DNA of 64,000 nucleotides from Pseudomonas baltica (GCF_014235765.1 NZ_JACMYH010000002.1:310001-374000), one strand, 5' to 3'. Positions 43,619-52,759 are shown, numbered from the stretch's first letter. Notes: generated by a model from the sequence alone, not told the origin. A program made the numbers and translations.

Positions 43619-43678
43619 CATTGTAGATACATGGCGAGCCAGTTACAAGCGTTTTGTATAAACATAGTATCTACAATG
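43619..43678 (-). promoter_or_regulatory. Promoter and 12-bp inverted-repeat operator of the ChpSB module
   Basis: CATTGTAGATAC (43619-43630) and GTATCTACAATG (43667-43678) are perfect inverted repeats 36 bp apart. On the minus strand -35 TTGTAA (43648-43643) and -10 TACAAT (43625-43620) have a 17-bp spacer. The downstream arm overlaps the -10. Confidence 0.75.
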
Positions 43679-43795
43679 CTAGCTCAAAAGCGCGTTGTAA
43701 AACCGTCGCCTACATTGCATATCCCAAGACTGGGCCATCAGGGAATAGCCTAATACATCGCCTGAACGCTAATACGCGGATGACTTTCCAACACC

Positions 43796-44407
43796 TCACA
43801 CCGGCGCCGGGCTCTGCAGCAACGGATACAACGACAGCACCAGCAACCCCGCCATGCCCCAGTTGAACAAGCGCAACCAGCGCGGCACGCGCAGCACGTT
43901 GCGCAACACACTGCCGAAACCTGCCCAGACGCACACGCTCGGCAGGTTGACCAGTGCAAACACTGCAGCGATGACCATCACGTTATAGACGTAACCCTGC
44001 GCCGGCACATAGGTGGTGATGGCGCCAACCGCCATTACCCAGGCTTTAGGGTTGACCCATTGAAAGGCGGCGGCGCCGAGGAAGGTCATGGGTGTGCTGT
44101 TCTGTTCTCCCGCCTCGCTCATGCTCCCAGAGGTGGCGATGCACCATGCCAGGTAAAGCAGGTAGGCCGCGCCTATCCAGCGCAGGGCGGTGTAGGTCCA
44201 GGGCACGGCAGTGAATGTTTCACCCAGGCCCAATCCTACCGCCAGCACCAATAGCATGAACCCCAGGCTGATGCCCAAGGCATGGGGAATGGTGCGCAGG
44301 AAACCGAAGTTCACCCCCGAGGCCAGCAGCATGGTGTTGTTCGGGCCTGGGGTGATGGACGACACCAGAGCGAAGAGGGCGAAGGCAGGCAGGAGGTCGA
44401 TGAGCAT
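43796..44407 (-). CDS. LysE/RhtB-family exporter
   Basis: 203 residues, six predicted helices. Family motifs ALVSSITPGPNNTMLLASGV near the N-terminus and AAFQWVNPKAWVMAVGA at about 118-134. Likely a proton-driven amino acid exporter. The start ATG at 44407 (MLIDLLPAF) fits the family better than one 18 codons upstream. No linked regulator. Confidence 0.88.
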   Translation of the reverse strand: MLIDLLPAFALFALVSSITPGPNNTMLLASGVNFGFLRTIPHALGISLGFMLLVLAVGLGLGETFTAVPWTYTALRWIGAAYLLYLAWCIATSGSMSEAGEQNSTPMTFLGAAAFQWVNPKAWVMAVGAITTYVPAQGYVYNVMVIAAVFALVNLPSVCVWAGFGSVLRNVLRVPRWLRLFNWGMAGLLVLSLYPLLQSPAPV

Positions 44408-44647
44408 GTCCGTATGGTCTCTGGGTTGTTGTAGCAGTGAAACTACCTGACAAATTGGCAAGTAATACGGTACAGCCAGTGGTGATTTAACCAGTACACG
44501 CCAGGCTTTTCAGCAGCCTGGTATTCGAAAACAGCAGCTGACTTCCGGATCAGTCACGACAGGGATTGCTCAAGCAGCTTCCAATCGGTAGTGTGTACGT
44601 TGCGCGTAAACGTATACATCGTAAACAAAAGTGCCAGGAGTACTGCC

Positions 44648-44911
44648 ATGGGTTCGCCCGTTCTTTCTTTCCGTGTGGAAGCCGAGCTGATCGATCAGCT
44701 CGATCAGCTCGCCGAAGCCACCGATCGAGATCGTCAATACCATTTGAAACGTGCTTTGGCTCGCTATGTGGAATCCGAGTCGTGGCATTTCCGTGCTGTA
44801 GCCGAAGGCATCGCAGATGCAGAGGCAGGCAATCTGGTCGATTTGGATGCCGTAAAGGCTAAGTGGGTGGCGCGTGCCGAAAGTCGCATTAACCAGCAAG
44901 GCGGCGAGTGA
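44648..44911 (+). CDS. Ribbon-helix-helix antitoxin (ParD/RelB-like)
   Basis: 87 residues from the ATG at 44648 with AGGAG upstream. Residues 4-45 form a ribbon-helix-helix DNA-binding domain (VLSFRVEAELIDQLDQLAEA, then TDRDRQYHLKRALARYV). The C-terminal part, with LVDLDAVKAKWVARAES, should bind the toxin. It overlaps the toxin gene by 38 bp. Palindrome-like sequence near 44593-44619 (GTGTACGTTG ... AACGTATACA) could be its operator. Confidence 0.88.
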   Translation: MGSPVLSFRVEAELIDQLDQLAEATDRDRQYHLKRALARYVESESWHFRAVAEGIADAEAGNLVDLDAVKAKWVARAESRINQQGGE

Positions 44912-45164
44912 TCTCGACGGTATTCATGAGCACTACGAAGCGCTCAGAGGACCTGAAAAAGCAGAAGAAACCATTTTTCAGATGTTGGATGGTTTGAGCC
45001 AGCTGGAGGCGTTTCCTCAACTGGGCAAGGCGTCGGGCATCCCCGATTGCCGTGAGTTGATCTTTGCGAAGTATCCCTACCGTGCGATCTACACCCTGAA
45101 AGGCAATGCCATTCTGGTGTATCGAATCTTGCACCAACACGCAGAGCGCAGTGAGGATTGGTAG
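44874..45164 (+). CDS. ParE/RelE-superfamily toxin
   Basis: 96 residues from a GTG at 44874. The ParE-like fold is shown by ALTSKAASDLDGIHEHY, a hydrophobic FQMLDGLSQLEAFPQLGK segment and RELIFAKYPYRAIYTLKGNA, then VYRILHQHAERSEDW. ParE toxins poison gyrase and RelE toxins cut mRNA; the conserved C-terminal R-I-L-H-x-x-x pattern fits either. The 38-bp overlap with the antitoxin gene implies strong translational coupling. Confidence 0.88.
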   Translation: MPKVALTSKAASDLDGIHEHYEALRGPEKAEETIFQMLDGLSQLEAFPQLGKASGIPDCRELIFAKYPYRAIYTLKGNAILVYRILHQHAERSEDW

Positions 45165-45230
45165 CGGAACGTTCCACTTCGGCAGGGCTGGCCATTCCAG
45201 TGGCCGCCCGTGTAGCTCACGCTTGCTGCT

Positions 45231-46013
45231 TTACGTGAACAAATAACTGTCCATCGCCAACACCCCATACTCGACGCCGCCCTCGATCACCCGCGTTTCA
45301 TACTGCTCACCCGCCGCGCCGAGTGCGATGAACAACGGCATGAAGTGCTCGTCCGTGGGGTGCGCGCGTTCTGCGGAGGGGGCGTATTGCCGGTAGTCCA
45401 GCAGCGCGTGCAGATCACCCGAGACCAGGGTCTTCGCCGTCCAGGCGGCGAAATCCTTGACGTATTGCGCGCCATGGGGCGTTGCGCCACGGAATTCGTA
45501 GAGGTTGTGCGTCAGGCTGCCGGACGCCACGATCAATACGTTCATGTCGCGCAGTGGTTTGAGCGCCTGGCCGAGCTTCCAGGCCTGATGAGTATCGAGC
45601 GCAGCGGGCATGGAAACTTGGATGACCGGTATGTCCGCGTCCGGCGCCAGATACAGCAGCGGTACCCAGGCCCCGTGGTCCAGGCCCCGCTCGGCATCCA
45701 GGCGGGATTGCCAGCCGCCGGCCTGCAGCATGTCGACAATCCGCGCGGCCAGGGCCGGTGCGCCCGGGGCTGGGTATTGAATCCGATACAGGGCGTCGGG
45801 GAAGCCGCCGAAATCGTGAATCGTCGGCGGGGCTGCACTAGCGGTCACGCGGATGTCGCCGCGGGTCATCCAGTGCGGGGAAAGAATGACGATGGCGTCG
45901 GGCCGCGTCAGCTCACGACCCAGCTCGGCCAGGTGTTTGCCCGCCAGGCCGGGCTCGACCGCGAACATGGGGGAACCATGGGACACGAACAGTACGGGCG
46001 ATCGAATAGTCAT
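45231..46013 (-). CDS. Class III extradiol dioxygenase, DODA/YgiD-like
   Basis: 260 residues of the LigB superfamily. Likely metal ligands: His in FVSHGSPMFAVE (about 14), His in ILSPHWMTRG (about 50) and the later LDHGAWVPLLY and SGSLTHNL histidines. YgiD-type enzymes open catechol rings such as DOPA at the 4,5 position using Zn or Fe. Start ATG 46013 (MTIRSPVL) with GGAG seven bases upstream. Downstream of a membrane protein gene on the same strand. Substrate unknown. Confidence 0.88.
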   Translation of the reverse strand: MTIRSPVLFVSHGSPMFAVEPGLAGKHLAELGRELTRPDAIVILSPHWMTRGDIRVTASAAPPTIHDFGGFPDALYRIQYPAPGAPALAARIVDMLQAGGWQSRLDAERGLDHGAWVPLLYLAPDADIPVIQVSMPAALDTHQAWKLGQALKPLRDMNVLIVASGSLTHNLYEFRGATPHGAQYVKDFAAWTAKTLVSGDLHALLDYRQYAPSAERAHPTDEHFMPLFIALGAAGEQYETRVIEGGVEYGVLAMDSYLFT

Positions 46014-46027
46014 CAGCGGACTCCACA

Positions 46028-46663
46028 TCAAGACATTGCGGTTTGAGGACTCCAGCTTTCGCCAAGCCGGCATTTGACCCAGTACTCGAAGCTGGCGCAC
46101 AGCCAGATGCCATATGCCAGCAGCTCCACACCTTCTTCGGCCGTGGTTTTCGCCAGGCGCTGGTAGCCGTCACCCATGACCTGGTGCCAGAACGCACCCA
46201 TGCCGAAGATCCTGGAAAAGATCAGCACCGCGAAGCCGGTGGCCAGCGCGGCGAACGTTGGCGTGCGCAGGAAAGCGCCCAGGGACTGCAGAGTTTGCCG
46301 TCTGTGCCTGGCACTTTCCGCCCTGCCTATGGCGACTGCAGCGATAGCCAGGAAAGGCCACAGCCAGGCGCTGTGACTGATGGGGTCGAACAGGCCGTCC
46401 AGCTCGCGGGTCAGCAGGCAGGCGAAAAATCCTGCGGCGAGGTATTCGAAGCCGCCTTTGCGGGCCGGTCCCGGTGCGCTCCAGAACAACAGGGCGCACA
46501 GCGCGAGCATGAGCTCCTGGGTGATCTCGGTAAACGATATTTCAAGGATATCGGTATGAAAGACTGCGATGTCCAACCACACCATGGCAAACGACAAGCC
46601 AGCAATCGAACATTTGGCCAAAGCGAACAGAAGCGAGTATTTCAAATCAGGGCGGGCGTACAC
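46028..46663 (-). CDS. Membrane protein of unknown function
   Basis: 211 residues with about six hydrophobic helices; it starts VYARPDLKYSLLFALAKC at a GTG (46663) preceded by GGAG six bases upstream, whereas the in-frame TTG four codons earlier has no ribosome-binding site. It ends 14 bp before the dioxygenase start, so the two are probably co-transcribed. No recognised domain. Confidence 0.65.
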   Translation of the reverse strand: MYARPDLKYSLLFALAKCSIAGLSFAMVWLDIAVFHTDILEISFTEITQELMLALCALLFWSAPGPARKGGFEYLAAGFFACLLTRELDGLFDPISHSAWLWPFLAIAAVAIGRAESARHRRQTLQSLGAFLRTPTFAALATGFAVLIFSRIFGMGAFWHQVMGDGYQRLAKTTAEEGVELLAYGIWLCASFEYWVKCRLGESWSPQTAMS

Positions 46664-46784
46664 GTGAAGCTCCAAAGCGAGACAGTTGCTATAAGTCGCG
46701 CATATAAACGTCTGGCACCGCGAAAAGAAAGCGGACTTTCACGATAGTAAACATTGATGGAGTTGATGCGATGGGTTGCTCGCA

Positions 46785-46817
46785 GGCAGACAGCCCCTTG
46801 GTATGGGGCTGTCTGCC
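46785..46817. terminator. Hairpin terminator after the alcohol dehydrogenase operon
   Basis: A perfect 13-bp stem GGCAGACAGCCCC / GGGGCTGTCTGCC with a 7-nt loop lies 35 bp past the stop of the Fe-dependent dehydrogenase gene. There is no long T-run, but stem strength and position favour a transcription stop for the 55.9-46.8 kb operon. Confidence 0.6.
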
Positions 46818-46851
46818 GTGCAGCACGGGAGGCGCGGTGTTCGGCCGCGAC

Positions 46852-48003
46852 CTAGAACGCCGCGGTATAGATCGCCAGTGCATCGGCCTCGCTGACTTCG
46901 CGCGGGTTGTTGACCAGCAGGCGCTGTTGCAGCATTGCGCTGCGAGCCAGTTCCGGCAGGCTCTCGCGGGTCACTCCGGCATCACCCAGGCGCAGCGGCA
47001 GGCCGGTGGCCATATGAAGCCTGAGCAGTTCGTCGATGAACTGCTGCGCCGCATCGCCCGGTTGCAGGCGATCGCCCAGCACCAAGGGCGCCAGCTGGGC
47101 GTACAGGTCTTGGGCGGCCGGCAGGTTGAAGCGCAGCACTTGCTGCAGTACCAGCGCATTGGACAGGCCGTGGGGCAGGTGGAAGCTGACGCCCAGTGGG
47201 TAGGCCAGGGCGTGCACGGCCGCGACGGGTGCGTTGGCGAAGGCCTGGCCGGCCAGGCAGGCACCCAGCAACATCGCCTGGCGGGCTTCCAGGTCCTGCG
47301 GTTTATTGACCGCGCGTTCCAGGTTCGCCGCCAACAGGCGCAAGGCTTCGCGCGCCAGCAGGTCGGAGAGCGGGTTCTTGCGGTGCTTGCTGGTGTAGGC
47401 CTCGATGGCATGCACCATGGCGTCGATGCCGGTGGCAGCGGTGACCGGGGCGGGCAGGCCGATGGTCAATTGCGCGTCGAGAATTGCCAGGTCCGGCAAC
47501 AGCTGGTTCGCCACCACGCCGGACTTGCCGGTGGCCGTGGTGACGATGGAGATGGGCGTGACTTCCGAACCCGTGCCCGCGGTGGTGGGTACCTGAATCA
47601 ATGGCAAACGCGGGCCGGTGGCCTGGTTCACGCCGTAGATGTCGCTCAGGCTCTGCCGCTGCCCAGGGTGTGCCAGGTAGGCGACCAGTTTGGCGGTGTC
47701 CATGGAGCTGCCGCCGCCGAAGCCGACGATCAGGTCGGCTTGCATGCCCCGGGCCTGCTCGGTGGCTGCCAGCACCAGGGCCTCTGCCGGATCGGCGAGC
47801 ACGTCGCTGTACACCGCCAGTTCGATGCCCGCAGTGGCGAAGCCCGGCAGCACGCTGTCGAGCAGGCCGTGCTTGAGGATGCCGGCATCGGTGACCAGCA
47901 ATACCCGCTGGGCGCCGCGGCTGACGCACTGTTCGGCCAGGGCGGCGGCGCTGCCGGTGGCGCAGATGAGGTGGGCAGTGCTGCTGAAGGTGAATCCTTG
48001 CAT
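46852..48003 (-). CDS. Iron-containing (group III) alcohol dehydrogenase
   Basis: 383 residues. NAD-binding VGFGGGSSMDTAKLVAYLA (about 92-110) and PTTAGTGSEVTPISIV (about 139-154), and the metal-ligand segments GIDAMVHAIEAY, HALAYPLG and FHLPHGLSNALVL with three conserved His/Asp ligands. It oxidises an alcohol or reduces an aldehyde. Last gene of the amide operon, 48 bp after the ANTAR regulator. It might handle an alcohol or aldehyde released when the amide substrate is processed. Confidence 0.92.
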   Translation of the reverse strand: MQGFTFSSTAHLICATGSAAALAEQCVSRGAQRVLLVTDAGILKHGLLDSVLPGFATAGIELAVYSDVLADPAEALVLAATEQARGMQADLIVGFGGGSSMDTAKLVAYLAHPGQRQSLSDIYGVNQATGPRLPLIQVPTTAGTGSEVTPISIVTTATGKSGVVANQLLPDLAILDAQLTIGLPAPVTAATGIDAMVHAIEAYTSKHRKNPLSDLLAREALRLLAANLERAVNKPQDLEARQAMLLGACLAGQAFANAPVAAVHALAYPLGVSFHLPHGLSNALVLQQVLRFNLPAAQDLYAQLAPLVLGDRLQPGDAAQQFIDELLRLHMATGLPLRLGDAGVTRESLPELARSAMLQQRLLVNNPREVSEADALAIYTAAF

Positions 48004-48051
48004 GGGGTGACCTCGTATTCTTGTGGTTGGGGGCGCTGTTTCAGCGCAGGG

Positions 48052-48666
48052 CTACGGCAGCGGCGGTTCGGGTTCGGCAGGTTGATCGGCATCGATGATC
48101 TGCTGGGCGATGGCCTCCATGCTGGTGCGGCGCGTCATGGCTTCGCGTTGCAGGCGCCGATGGGCATCGTTCTCGCCCAGGCGATGGCGCGCCATCAACA
48201 GCGCCTTGGCCATGGAGATTTTCGACACGGCCGGTTGCCGGCTTTGCAGCTTGCGCAACTCGGCGAGCATGTCGATGCGCGCCCGCCAGGCGGCCCGCGC
48301 CATCAGCAACTGGGTCAGCAGGCCGAAGGGCCGCAGGGGCCGCTCGATGACCGCCGCCGGTTGCGTCTCCAGCACCAGTTGCAGCATCGACGGGTTCTCG
48401 TAACCGACCACGGCGATGATTGGCGGCGCCTGCTCGCTCAGGCCTTCCACCAAGGTTTGCGTGTTCAACCGCTGGCTCAGTTCCACGGCCAGCAGCACCA
48501 CGTCGACCGCTTCGGGCAGCGTGGTGGGCACCGGCCAGCGTTGTTCGACGATGCAGCCGATGCGCTGCAGTTGGTCGAGCACGATGCGTGCCTCACCGTC
48601 CTGTGGGTGAATCACCAGTACGCGCAGGCCCTTGAGTTCGCGCAGCAGGGACGGCGCGCTGGTCAT
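48052..48666 (-). CDS. amiR: ANTAR-domain antitermination regulator, AmiR-like
   Basis: 204 residues from the ATG at 48666 (MTSAPSLLRELKGLRVLVIH). A degenerate receiver domain comes first, then a coiled coil, then the C-terminal ANTAR domain (about 130-190: QPAVSKISMAKALLMARHRL, then GENDAHRRLQREAM). AmiR binds nascent RNA and prevents early termination, and is held inactive by AmiC when no amide is present. It follows the amiC homologue by 16 bp, as in the P. aeruginosa amidase operon. Assignment as amiR is by homology to that pair; this operon's other genes differ from amiEBCRS. Confidence 0.88.
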   Translation of the reverse strand: MTSAPSLLRELKGLRVLVIHPQDGEARIVLDQLQRIGCIVEQRWPVPTTLPEAVDVVLLAVELSQRLNTQTLVEGLSEQAPPIIAVVGYENPSMLQLVLETQPAAVIERPLRPFGLLTQLLMARAAWRARIDMLAELRKLQSRQPAVSKISMAKALLMARHRLGENDAHRRLQREAMTRRTSMEAIAQQIIDADQPAEPEPPLP

Positions 48667-48682
48667 CTCGGCCTCCGGCAGG

Positions 48683-49807
48683 TCATGGCTGCACGTCCAT
48701 CTGATAGTCGACCATATAGGGGCTAGGCTGCACGGCTTCGGCGCTCTCCAGCACCAGCTGGAATCGCCGTCGCTGGTCGAGCCGGGCGATGCGCGGCCAC
48801 AGCCAGGTGTGCTGGGTCTGGGCGTCGATCTGCACGGTGCCTTGAGGCGCCTCGAAGCTTGCCCCGGCCAGTGCTTCGCGCAGGGCCTGCACTGAGTCGT
48901 CGCACGCGCGGCGCGCGGCTTGCGCGAACAGATGAACCTGAAAGTAGGCCGCTTCGGCACCCGAGGTAATCGCGGCGTGTTCGCCGAAGCGCGCACGGTA
49001 GCGTGCCACGAACGCCTGGCTGGCCGGCGTCTGCAAGGTCGAGAACCAGGGCGCGGCGGAGATGTGGCCTTCGGCTTCCTCGTCGCTCATGGCTTGCACG
49101 TCGACCTCGTTGGTGGCCAGGCTGACGATGGGCACGACCGCAGGATCGAACCCCGCCTGGCGATAGGCGCGGTGCAGCGACGGAATGTCGCTGCCGACGA
49201 TGGTCGAGTAGATGGCGTCGGGAGCGGTTTCGCGCACCCGCTGCATGACCCGGTCGAAATCTTCGGCGGTGGCGTGGAAAGGCAGGTAGATCTCGTCGAC
49301 GACCTCGCCGCCGGCCTGTTCGAACAGCTCGCGCATGATGCGGTTCGATTCGTAGGGGTAGACATACGAGCCCCCGACGAACAGCACCCGCCCGCCATGG
49401 GTTTCCAGCACGTAGCGGGCCAGCTGCAGCGAGTTCTGGTTGGGTGCCGAGCCGGTATAGAAGCAGTACGGCGAGTATTCGAAACCTTCGTACAGGGTTG
49501 GGTAGAACAGCAATCGACGACGGCTTTCGACCACCGGCAGAACGACCTTGCGTGTGCTCGACATGTGCGTGCCGAACAGCACCTGCACCTGTTGCTGGTC
49601 GCACAGGCGCAGCGCGCTGTCGCGGTAGTCGTTCGGGTCGGCGCCGGGATCGCCGTCGACGGCCTGCAGGCGCCGACCGCCGAGGCCGCCGTCGTCGTTG
49701 ATTTCGGCGATGGCCAAGTGCGTGGCGTTGGCCTGGGCGGTTTCCGACGCCGCCGTCAGGCTGGCCCGGGAAAACAGCAGGCCTACCTTGTAGTCTTCGC
49801 CGCTCAT
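48683..49807 (-). CDS. amiC: AmiC-like ligand-binding negative regulator
   Basis: 374 residues, type I periplasmic-binding-protein fold without a signal peptide, as in AmiC. It begins SGEDYKVGLLFSRASLTAAS; family segments VLFGTHMSSTRKVVLPVVES, FVGGSYVYPYESNRIMREL and the NEVDVQAM region follow. AmiC senses small aliphatic amides in the cytoplasm and releases AmiR when bound. The start ATG at 49807 overlaps the amidase stop by ATGA. Direct neighbour of the amiR homologue. Confidence 0.88.
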   Translation of the reverse strand: MSGEDYKVGLLFSRASLTAASETAQANATHLAIAEINDDGGLGGRRLQAVDGDPGADPNDYRDSALRLCDQQQVQVLFGTHMSSTRKVVLPVVESRRRLLFYPTLYEGFEYSPYCFYTGSAPNQNSLQLARYVLETHGGRVLFVGGSYVYPYESNRIMRELFEQAGGEVVDEIYLPFHATAEDFDRVMQRVRETAPDAIYSTIVGSDIPSLHRAYRQAGFDPAVVPIVSLATNEVDVQAMSDEEAEGHISAAPWFSTLQTPASQAFVARYRARFGEHAAITSGAEAAYFQVHLFAQAARRACDDSVQALREALAGASFEAPQGTVQIDAQTQHTWLWPRIARLDQRRRFQLVLESAEAVQPSPYMVDYQMDVQP

Positions 49808-51324
49808 GAGGTCAGGCTTTCCCAATCGATATGCTGTTCGAAGTGATGCGCAGCCTGGTAAAGGGTCGCCTCATGGTAATCGCGGGCGATCAGCATCAAA
49901 CCCACCGGCAACCCTTGCGCCAGCCCGCAGGGAATCGACATGGCCGGATGGCCGGTCACATCGAACGGTGCGGTGTTGGCGTTCATTTCCAGGGCACGGG
50001 TAACCCAGGTTGCGGGCGTGGCATCGGCTGCGGGAAGCTTGGGCGCCTTGAGCGGCACGGTCGGCATCAGCAGCAGATCGTAGCGGGCCAACTGCTCGTC
50101 GTAGGCGGCGCGCAGCTGGCGTGCGGCGTTCTGCGCCTTGGCATAGTACTGGCCGGCGAATCGCTGATGGGCATAGTGGCCTGCCAGCAGGCAGGTTTTC
50201 AGATCGTGAGGGAAGGCGTCGGCCTGCTGTTGCCAGTCTTGTTGCGCGCGCATCAGGCTCTCCACGTACAAGCCCTTCCAATTGGAACCATAATTGTAGC
50301 CGCGCAGCAGCTGCGTGGTGCCCTCCACGGCAATCGGTGTCCAGATGGCATGGCCCAGTGCGTGCAGGGGGATGGAAACCTCTTCCACCAGCGCGCCCCA
50401 TTCGGCGAACAGACCGGCAGCGCGGCGCACGGCGGCGTCGACATCGGCTTCGGAATTGGCGTGGCCGAAGCCCTCGCTGACCACGCCGATGCGCAGGCCC
50501 GCAACACCTGCGCCCAGGGCCTGGGTATAGGCCTGCACCGGCATCTGCCGATCCTGGCGCGGATCCAGGCCGTCGGCGCCGGCCAGCACCTCGAGCATCA
50601 GTGCGTTGTCGGCCACCGTGGCGCTCATGACGCCAGCGTGGTCCAGGGTCATTTCGATGGGCATGATGCCGGTGTAGGGCACCAAGCCGTGGGTCGGCTT
50701 CATGCCGTAGATGCCCGAGTAGGCCGCTGGAATGCGCACCGAGCCGCCTTGATCGGTGCCGATGGCCAGGTCCACTTCACCGGCGACGATCAGCGCGGCG
50801 CACCCCGACGACGACCCCCCGGTGGAATGCCCTGGGTTGCGCGGGTTGTGCACTGCGCCGGTGGCGTTGGTGTGGCTGCTGCCCGAGACGCAGAAAAACT
50901 CGCAATGGGCCTTGCCCAGAATGCTGCCGCCGGCGTCCAGCACGCGCGTGGCCACGGTGGCGTCGACATCGGGCACGTAACCCTGCAGGGTCGACGAACC
51001 ATTCATCATGGGCACACCGGCCAGGCAGATGTTGTCCTTGAGGGCAATGCGCTTGCCGCTCAGGGTGCCGTCGGCAGCGCCGTGCAGGTCGGTGCGTACG
51101 TACCAGGCGTTGTAGGGGTTTTGCGCCGGGGCGGGAATCTGCCCGGCATTCCTGGGATACCGCTGCGGCAGGCTGACCGGTTGCAGCTGATCCAGGCGGT
51201 CATAGTCCTGCCAGACCGCTTCGAGGATGTCGGCATACTGCGCCAGTAACGGCGCTGGCAGATGCAGGCCCAGTTGGTTGCCGGTTTCGGCAAGCTCGGC
51301 CTGGGTTGGACGTTGAATGGACAT
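49804..51324 (-). CDS. Amidase (amidase-signature family)
   Basis: 506 residues with the amidase-signature Ser-cisSer-Lys triad: Lys in IALKDNICLAG (about 94), Ser in GHSTGGSSSGCAA (about 168) and Ser in TDQGGSVRIPAAYSG (about 191). It hydrolyses an amide to acid and ammonia in the cytoplasm. It is a different family from the nitrilase-type AmiE of P. aeruginosa. It lies between the ABC importer genes and amiC/amiR, so the likely substrate is the amide brought in by the importer. Confidence 0.93.
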   Translation of the reverse strand: MSIQRPTQAELAETGNQLGLHLPAPLLAQYADILEAVWQDYDRLDQLQPVSLPQRYPRNAGQIPAPAQNPYNAWYVRTDLHGAADGTLSGKRIALKDNICLAGVPMMNGSSTLQGYVPDVDATVATRVLDAGGSILGKAHCEFFCVSGSSHTNATGAVHNPRNPGHSTGGSSSGCAALIVAGEVDLAIGTDQGGSVRIPAAYSGIYGMKPTHGLVPYTGIMPIEMTLDHAGVMSATVADNALMLEVLAGADGLDPRQDRQMPVQAYTQALGAGVAGLRIGVVSEGFGHANSEADVDAAVRRAAGLFAEWGALVEEVSIPLHALGHAIWTPIAVEGTTQLLRGYNYGSNWKGLYVESLMRAQQDWQQQADAFPHDLKTCLLAGHYAHQRFAGQYYAKAQNAARQLRAAYDEQLARYDLLLMPTVPLKAPKLPAADATPATWVTRALEMNANTAPFDVTGHPAMSIPCGLAQGLPVGLMLIARDYHEATLYQAAHHFEQHIDWESLTS

Positions 51325-51336
51325 GACGATGAATCC

Positions 51337-52041
51337 TTAAGAATGAAAGCCCATGAAACGCTCGGCAAGCGCTTCGGTGGTGGTGCTGGCAGGGTCGACT
51401 TCATCGACCAGTCGACCGTTCTCGATGATCAGGATGCGGTCGGCCAGCGCCGTCAGGAAGTCGATGTCCTGCTCCACCAGAATGATCCCCAGGCCCTGTT
51501 CGCGACGCAGGCGCTGCAGGGTTTCGATGATCTCGTCGCAGATGGAGGGCTGGATGCCCTCGGTCGGTTCATCGAGCAGAATCAGCTTCGGGTTGCCGCA
51601 CAGGCAGCGAGCCAGGGCCAGCAGCTGTTGTTCGCCGCCCGACAACGCGCCGCCGGGCTGGTCGAGCAGCCGTTGCAGCCGCGGGAAATACGTCAGGATC
51701 CGCTCGATGGTGGCGCCGGCCTCGGCGAAGTGCTTCACGCAGCCCATGCGCAGGTTTTCACCCACGGTGAGAAACGGAAAGATCTGCCGGCCCTGGGGCA
51801 CGTAGCCGATGCCGGCGCGTGCGCGTTGGCTGGCATCGGCGCGGCTCAGGTCGTGGCCGGCGAACCGCACGCTGCCTGACAGCGCCGGCAACTCGCCGAT
51901 CAGCGCGCGCAGCAGGGTGGTCTTGCCCATGCCGTTACGGCCGAGCACGCCGATGCAGCTGTCGGTGGCGCTGCGCAGACCGATGTCGCGCAACACCGGC
52001 ACGCGCCCGTAGCCGGAACACAATCCGTTGACTTCAAGCAT
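51337..52041 (-). CDS. ABC importer ATP-binding protein, UrtE/LivF-like
   Basis: 234 residues: Walker A LGRNGMGKTT (about 33-42), signature ALSGGEQQLLALARCL (about 132-147), Walker B LILLDEPTEGIQPS. The signature and the TEGIQPS motif are typical of the UrtE branch of the branched-chain amino acid/urea importer family. It forms a heterodimer with the preceding UrtD-like ATPase. Overlaps that gene by 8 bp. Confidence 0.92.
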   Translation of the reverse strand: MLEVNGLCSGYGRVPVLRDIGLRSATDSCIGVLGRNGMGKTTLLRALIGELPALSGSVRFAGHDLSRADASQRARAGIGYVPQGRQIFPFLTVGENLRMGCVKHFAEAGATIERILTYFPRLQRLLDQPGGALSGGEQQLLALARCLCGNPKLILLDEPTEGIQPSICDEIIETLQRLRREQGLGIILVEQDIDFLTALADRILIIENGRLVDEVDPASTTTEALAERFMGFHS

Positions 52042-52759
52042 GTTTGATCTCCTGTTTGCCCAGATAGGCTTCGCGCACCAACGGGTCCTGGGTCACCTCG
52101 GCAAAGCTGCCCTGGGCGAGAATGGCCCCCTGGTTGAACACGGTGACCGTGCCGGCGATCAGGCGAATGAACTCCATGTCGTGCTCGACCACCACCACGG
52201 TGCTGTGCGCATTGATCTCCTTGATCAGCTCGGCGGTCTTGCGCACTTCCTGATAGGTCATGCCGGCGGCCGGCTCGTCCAGCAGCACCAACGTCGGCCG
52301 CGAGGCCAGGATCATGCCCAGCTCGACCCATTGGCGCTTACCGTGGGCCAGGTCGCCGACCAGACGATGACGGTGCTCGGCCAGGTCGATGCGCTGCAGG
52401 GTGTGTTCGGCGCTTTGCCGGGCCTGATCGGCGCTCTGCGTACGGCTGGCGGCCAGCCGCAGGTTCTCGAATACATCCAGGCCGTCGAACACGCTGGGCG
52501 TCTGGGTCTTGATGCCGATACCCATGCGGGCGATGCGGTGCGGGGGCAGGCCGCTGATGCGCCTGGCCTGAAAGTGGCAGGTGCCGTGGGTCGGCTTCAA
52601 CTGCCCACTGAGCAGTTTGAAAAAGGTGCTTTTACCCGCCCCGTTGGGGCCGATGAGGCAGCGCAGCTCACCGCTGTGAAGGGTGAAGTCCACTGCCTTG
52701 ACGGCGTGAACACCCCCGAAACTGACCCCCAGGCCCTGGGTTTGCAGTAGCACGCTCAT
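52034..52759 (-). CDS. ABC importer ATP-binding protein, UrtD/LivG-like
   Basis: 241 residues: Walker A IGPNGAGKSTFFKLLSG (about 36-52), a modified signature LAHGKRQWVELGMIL (LAHGKR in place of LSGGQ, common in UrtD), Walker B TLVLLDEPAAGMTYQE. It pairs with the UrtE-like ATPase to power uptake. Overlaps the upstream permease gene by ATGA. Confidence 0.92.
   Translation of the reverse strand: MSVLLQTQGLGVSFGGVHAVKAVDFTLHSGELRCLIGPNGAGKSTFFKLLSGQLKPTHGTCHFQARRISGLPPHRIARMGIGIKTQTPSVFDGLDVFENLRLAASRTQSADQARQSAEHTLQRIDLAEHRHRLVGDLAHGKRQWVELGMILASRPTLVLLDEPAAGMTYQEVRKTAELIKEINAHSTVVVVEHDMEFIRLIAGTVTVFNQGAILAQGSFAEVTQDPLVREAYLGKQEIKHA

Noticed and set aside
46771..48726. 651-codon open frame on the plus strand
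   Set aside because: It lies antisense to the Fe-alcohol dehydrogenase and AmiR genes, is His/Gln/Arg-rich and has no domain; a GC-driven shadow.
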